DNA of 44,583 nt from Hyphomicrobiales bacterium (lineage in GTDB: Bacteria; Pseudomonadota; Alphaproteobacteria; Rhizobiales; Rhizobiaceae): assembly GCA_900472485.1 (NCBI GenBank), contig UCII01000038.1, positions 1-44,583 on the forward strand. The letters run 5' to 3'. This document shows positions 43,073 through 44,583 of this stretch, one piece after another. Below the pieces are notes generated by a model. The model was not told the origin of the DNA, did not search any database, and saw nothing but the letters and a program-made list of their open reading frames with translations. Made by a program: the position numbers and the translations under genes. How positions within the stretch are numbered: position 1 is the stretch's first letter; every line of letters starts with the position of its first letter.

Positions 43073-44491
43073 ATGACAAGGCATATTCGATTCAACGCGT
43101 TCGACATGAATTGCGTCGCGCATCAGTCCCCCGGACTATGGAGGCATCCGCACGATAAGTCGTGGAAATACAAGGATTTGGATTATTGGCAGGATTTGGC
43201 GCGGACGTTGGAGCGCGGCATTTTCGATGGCATATTCATCGCCGACGTCATCGGCTATTACGATGTCTACAAGGGCTCGAACTATCATGCGATCGAGCAG
43301 GCCGCGCAGATACCGGTCAATGATCCGATCCAGCTCGCCGCGCCGATCGCGCTTGCGACCGAACATCTCGGTATAGGAATAACCGCCTCCACCTCCTTCG
43401 AGCATCCTTATACGTTTGCCCGCCGGCTCGCCACCGCCGATCATCACACCAAGGGCCGTGTCGGCTGGAATATCGTGACCTCCTATCTGGAGAGCGGCGC
43501 GAAGAACATCGGTCAGGGCGGCCTGAAGACCCATGACAACCGTTATGAGGTCGCCGCTGAATATGTGGAGGTCCTCTACAAGCTTTTCGAAGGAAGCTGG
43601 GAGGAGGGCGCCGTGCTGCGCGATGCCGAGCGCGGCATTTTCACCGATCCTACCAAGGTTCACGAGATCGGTCACAAGGGCAAATATTTCGACGTTCCCG
43701 GCTACCATCTCTGCGAGCCGTCGCCGCAGCGGACGCCCGTGCTTTATCAGGCAGGCGCATCGGGGCCTGGCAAGGCCTTCGCAGCCAGCCATGCCGAATG
43801 TGTCTTCGTCGCGGCTCCGACCAAGAGCCTGCTGCGCGCCTATGTCGCCGATATCAGGCAGAGGGCCGCGGCTGCCGGCCGCGATCCACGGAAGGTGCTG
43901 ATCTATAATCTCACGACGCTGATCGTCGCGGAGACCGACGCGAAGGCGCAGCAGCTGTTCGAAGAGTACCAGAGCTACGCGTCCTATGACGGCTCGCTTG
44001 TCTTCATGTCCGGCTGGAGCGGCATTGACTTCGGCCAATATGCGTCGACCGACGAGTTGAAGAAGGTCGAGACCAATGCCATCGTCTCGATGATCGAGCA
44101 TTTCGGCGGTAAAGACAGGGTGTGGACCGTCGAGGAACTCGCCAAATGGGGCGGAATCGGCGGAACAGGTCCGGTATTCGTCGGATCGCCCTCGACTATC
44201 GCCGACATCCTGCAGGAATGGGTCGAAGAGACAGACATCGACGGCTTCAACCTCGCTTATGCGGTGACACCCGACAGCTTCGAGGCGGCGGTCGATCTGC
44301 TCGTTCCGGAACTGCAGAAGCGTGGAGTGTATCCGACCGCCTATCGTCCGGGTACCCTGCGCGAAAAGCTCTTCGGCGAGGGACCTTATCTGCCGACTAC
44401 CCATCCGGCCAATGGTTATCGCGACATCGAGGCCGTCAAACGCCGGGACGCGGAACTGGCCGCACCGCTGCGCAAGTCGTCAGGCGCCTAA
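43073..44491 (+). CDS. FMN-dependent monooxygenase, NtaA/SnaA/DszA family
   Basis: A 472-residue flavin-dependent (luciferase-like) monooxygenase. It starts HIRFNAFDMNCVAHQSPGLWRHP, has LTERGIFDG-like RTLERGIFDGIFIADVIGYYDVY, PIALATEHLGIGITASTSFEHPYTFARR and GRVGWNIVTSYLESGAKN, all typical of NtaA/SnaA/DszA enzymes. These oxidise nitrilotriacetate, dibenzothiophene sulfone or dimethyl sulfide and need a flavin reductase, none of which is next to it. Length near 53 kDa is compatible with DmoA-type enzymes, but substrate cannot be told from sequence. ATG 43073 fits the family N terminus. Confidence 0.88.
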   Translation: MTRHIRFNAFDMNCVAHQSPGLWRHPHDKSWKYKDLDYWQDLARTLERGIFDGIFIADVIGYYDVYKGSNYHAIEQAAQIPVNDPIQLAAPIALATEHLGIGITASTSFEHPYTFARRLATADHHTKGRVGWNIVTSYLESGAKNIGQGGLKTHDNRYEVAAEYVEVLYKLFEGSWEEGAVLRDAERGIFTDPTKVHEIGHKGKYFDVPGYHLCEPSPQRTPVLYQAGASGPGKAFAASHAECVFVAAPTKSLLRAYVADIRQRAAAAGRDPRKVLIYNLTTLIVAETDAKAQQLFEEYQSYASYDGSLVFMSGWSGIDFGQYASTDELKKVETNAIVSMIEHFGGKDRVWTVEELAKWGGIGGTGPVFVGSPSTIADILQEWVEETDIDGFNLAYAVTPDSFEAAVDLLVPELQKRGVYPTAYRPGTLREKLFGEGPYLPTTHPANGYRDIEAVKRRDAELAAPLRKSSGA

Positions 44492-44517
44492 AGCATGTCG
44501 TGCAAAAGTGCGAAGTA
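44490..44517 (+). repeat. Partial rhizobial intergenic repeat after the monooxygenase
   Basis: AAAGCATGTCGTGCAAAAGTG begins at the stop codon and resembles the left arm of another palindromic element common downstream of rhizobial genes (AAAGCATGTCG...). The right arm is not recognisable here, so it is a remnant at most. The remaining bases to 44583 show no gene. Confidence 0.35.
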
Positions 44518-44583
44518 TCCGTCTTAGTCAAGCTTGTTGAGGCGTCCAAAAGCGATCTTCCCGGATGAGTGCGTTTGCCAGGA

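Noticed and set aside
1..44583. tRNA, rRNA, CRISPR array, insertion sequence or prophage
   Set aside because: No typical sequence or repeat pattern of these was recognised on reading either strand.

Overview
The window looks like a chromosome or chromid segment of a Rhizobiales bacterium, most likely the Rhizobium/Agrobacterium group. I infer this from the GC-rich codon use, the gene families (DUF3445 N-demethylase, paired short ChrA proteins, COG3964 amidohydrolase, many LysR/IclR/LacI regulators) and two kinds of palindromic intergenic repeat typical of rhizobia. No rRNA, tRNA, CRISPR, insertion sequence or phage gene was seen.

Region 1 (1-10.9 kb) is a methylated-amine module. It holds the end of folD, then dmmD-dmmA-dmmB-dmmC-tmm on the plus strand, a small PAS/mini-chemoreceptor protein, tdm on the minus strand, and an APC permease divergent from tdm. 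Together they predict trimethylamine -> TMAO (Tmm) -> dimethylamine + formaldehyde (Tdm) -> methylamine + formaldehyde (DmmABC). The C1 units would be captured on tetrahydrofolate by the GcvT-type domains of DmmD and Tdm and processed by FolD. No methylamine-consuming genes are in the window.

Region 2 (10.9-19.2 kb) is a mosaic of small units: an MFS exporter with a divergent MmyB-type regulator and a tandem operator; a leaderless ModA-like binding protein convergent with a LysR gene; a methyltransferase plus PNPOx-like pair divergent from that LysR gene; dinB; and two translationally coupled small proteins, the first cysteine-rich.

Region 3 (19.2-26.8 kb) is read on the minus strand. It holds an Orn/Lys/Arg decarboxylase followed by a GNAT acetyltransferase, and an adenine salvage operon (LacI regulator, adenine deaminase, AzgA-type permease) with a clear LacI-type operator. 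A rhizobial double-hairpin repeat follows.

Region 4 (26.9-36.3 kb) is a catabolic island. A peptide/opine-type ABC transporter is split over two minus-strand units: the fused ATPase with a SelA-like PLP enzyme, and the binding protein with two permeases, a COG3964 amidohydrolase and a RidA protein. An IclR gene lies between them. The two unit promoters share a 14-base motif, so one regulator probably serves both. I predict uptake, deacylation or ester cleavage, PLP-dependent ammonia elimination and RidA hydrolysis of the enamine. The substrate is unknown.

Region 5 (36.4-44.6 kb) holds a cytoplasmic GH15 glucoamylase with a ROK glucokinase, a secreted protein of unknown function, a LysR gene divergent from a split chromate transporter, and a DszA/NtaA-family flavin monooxygenase.
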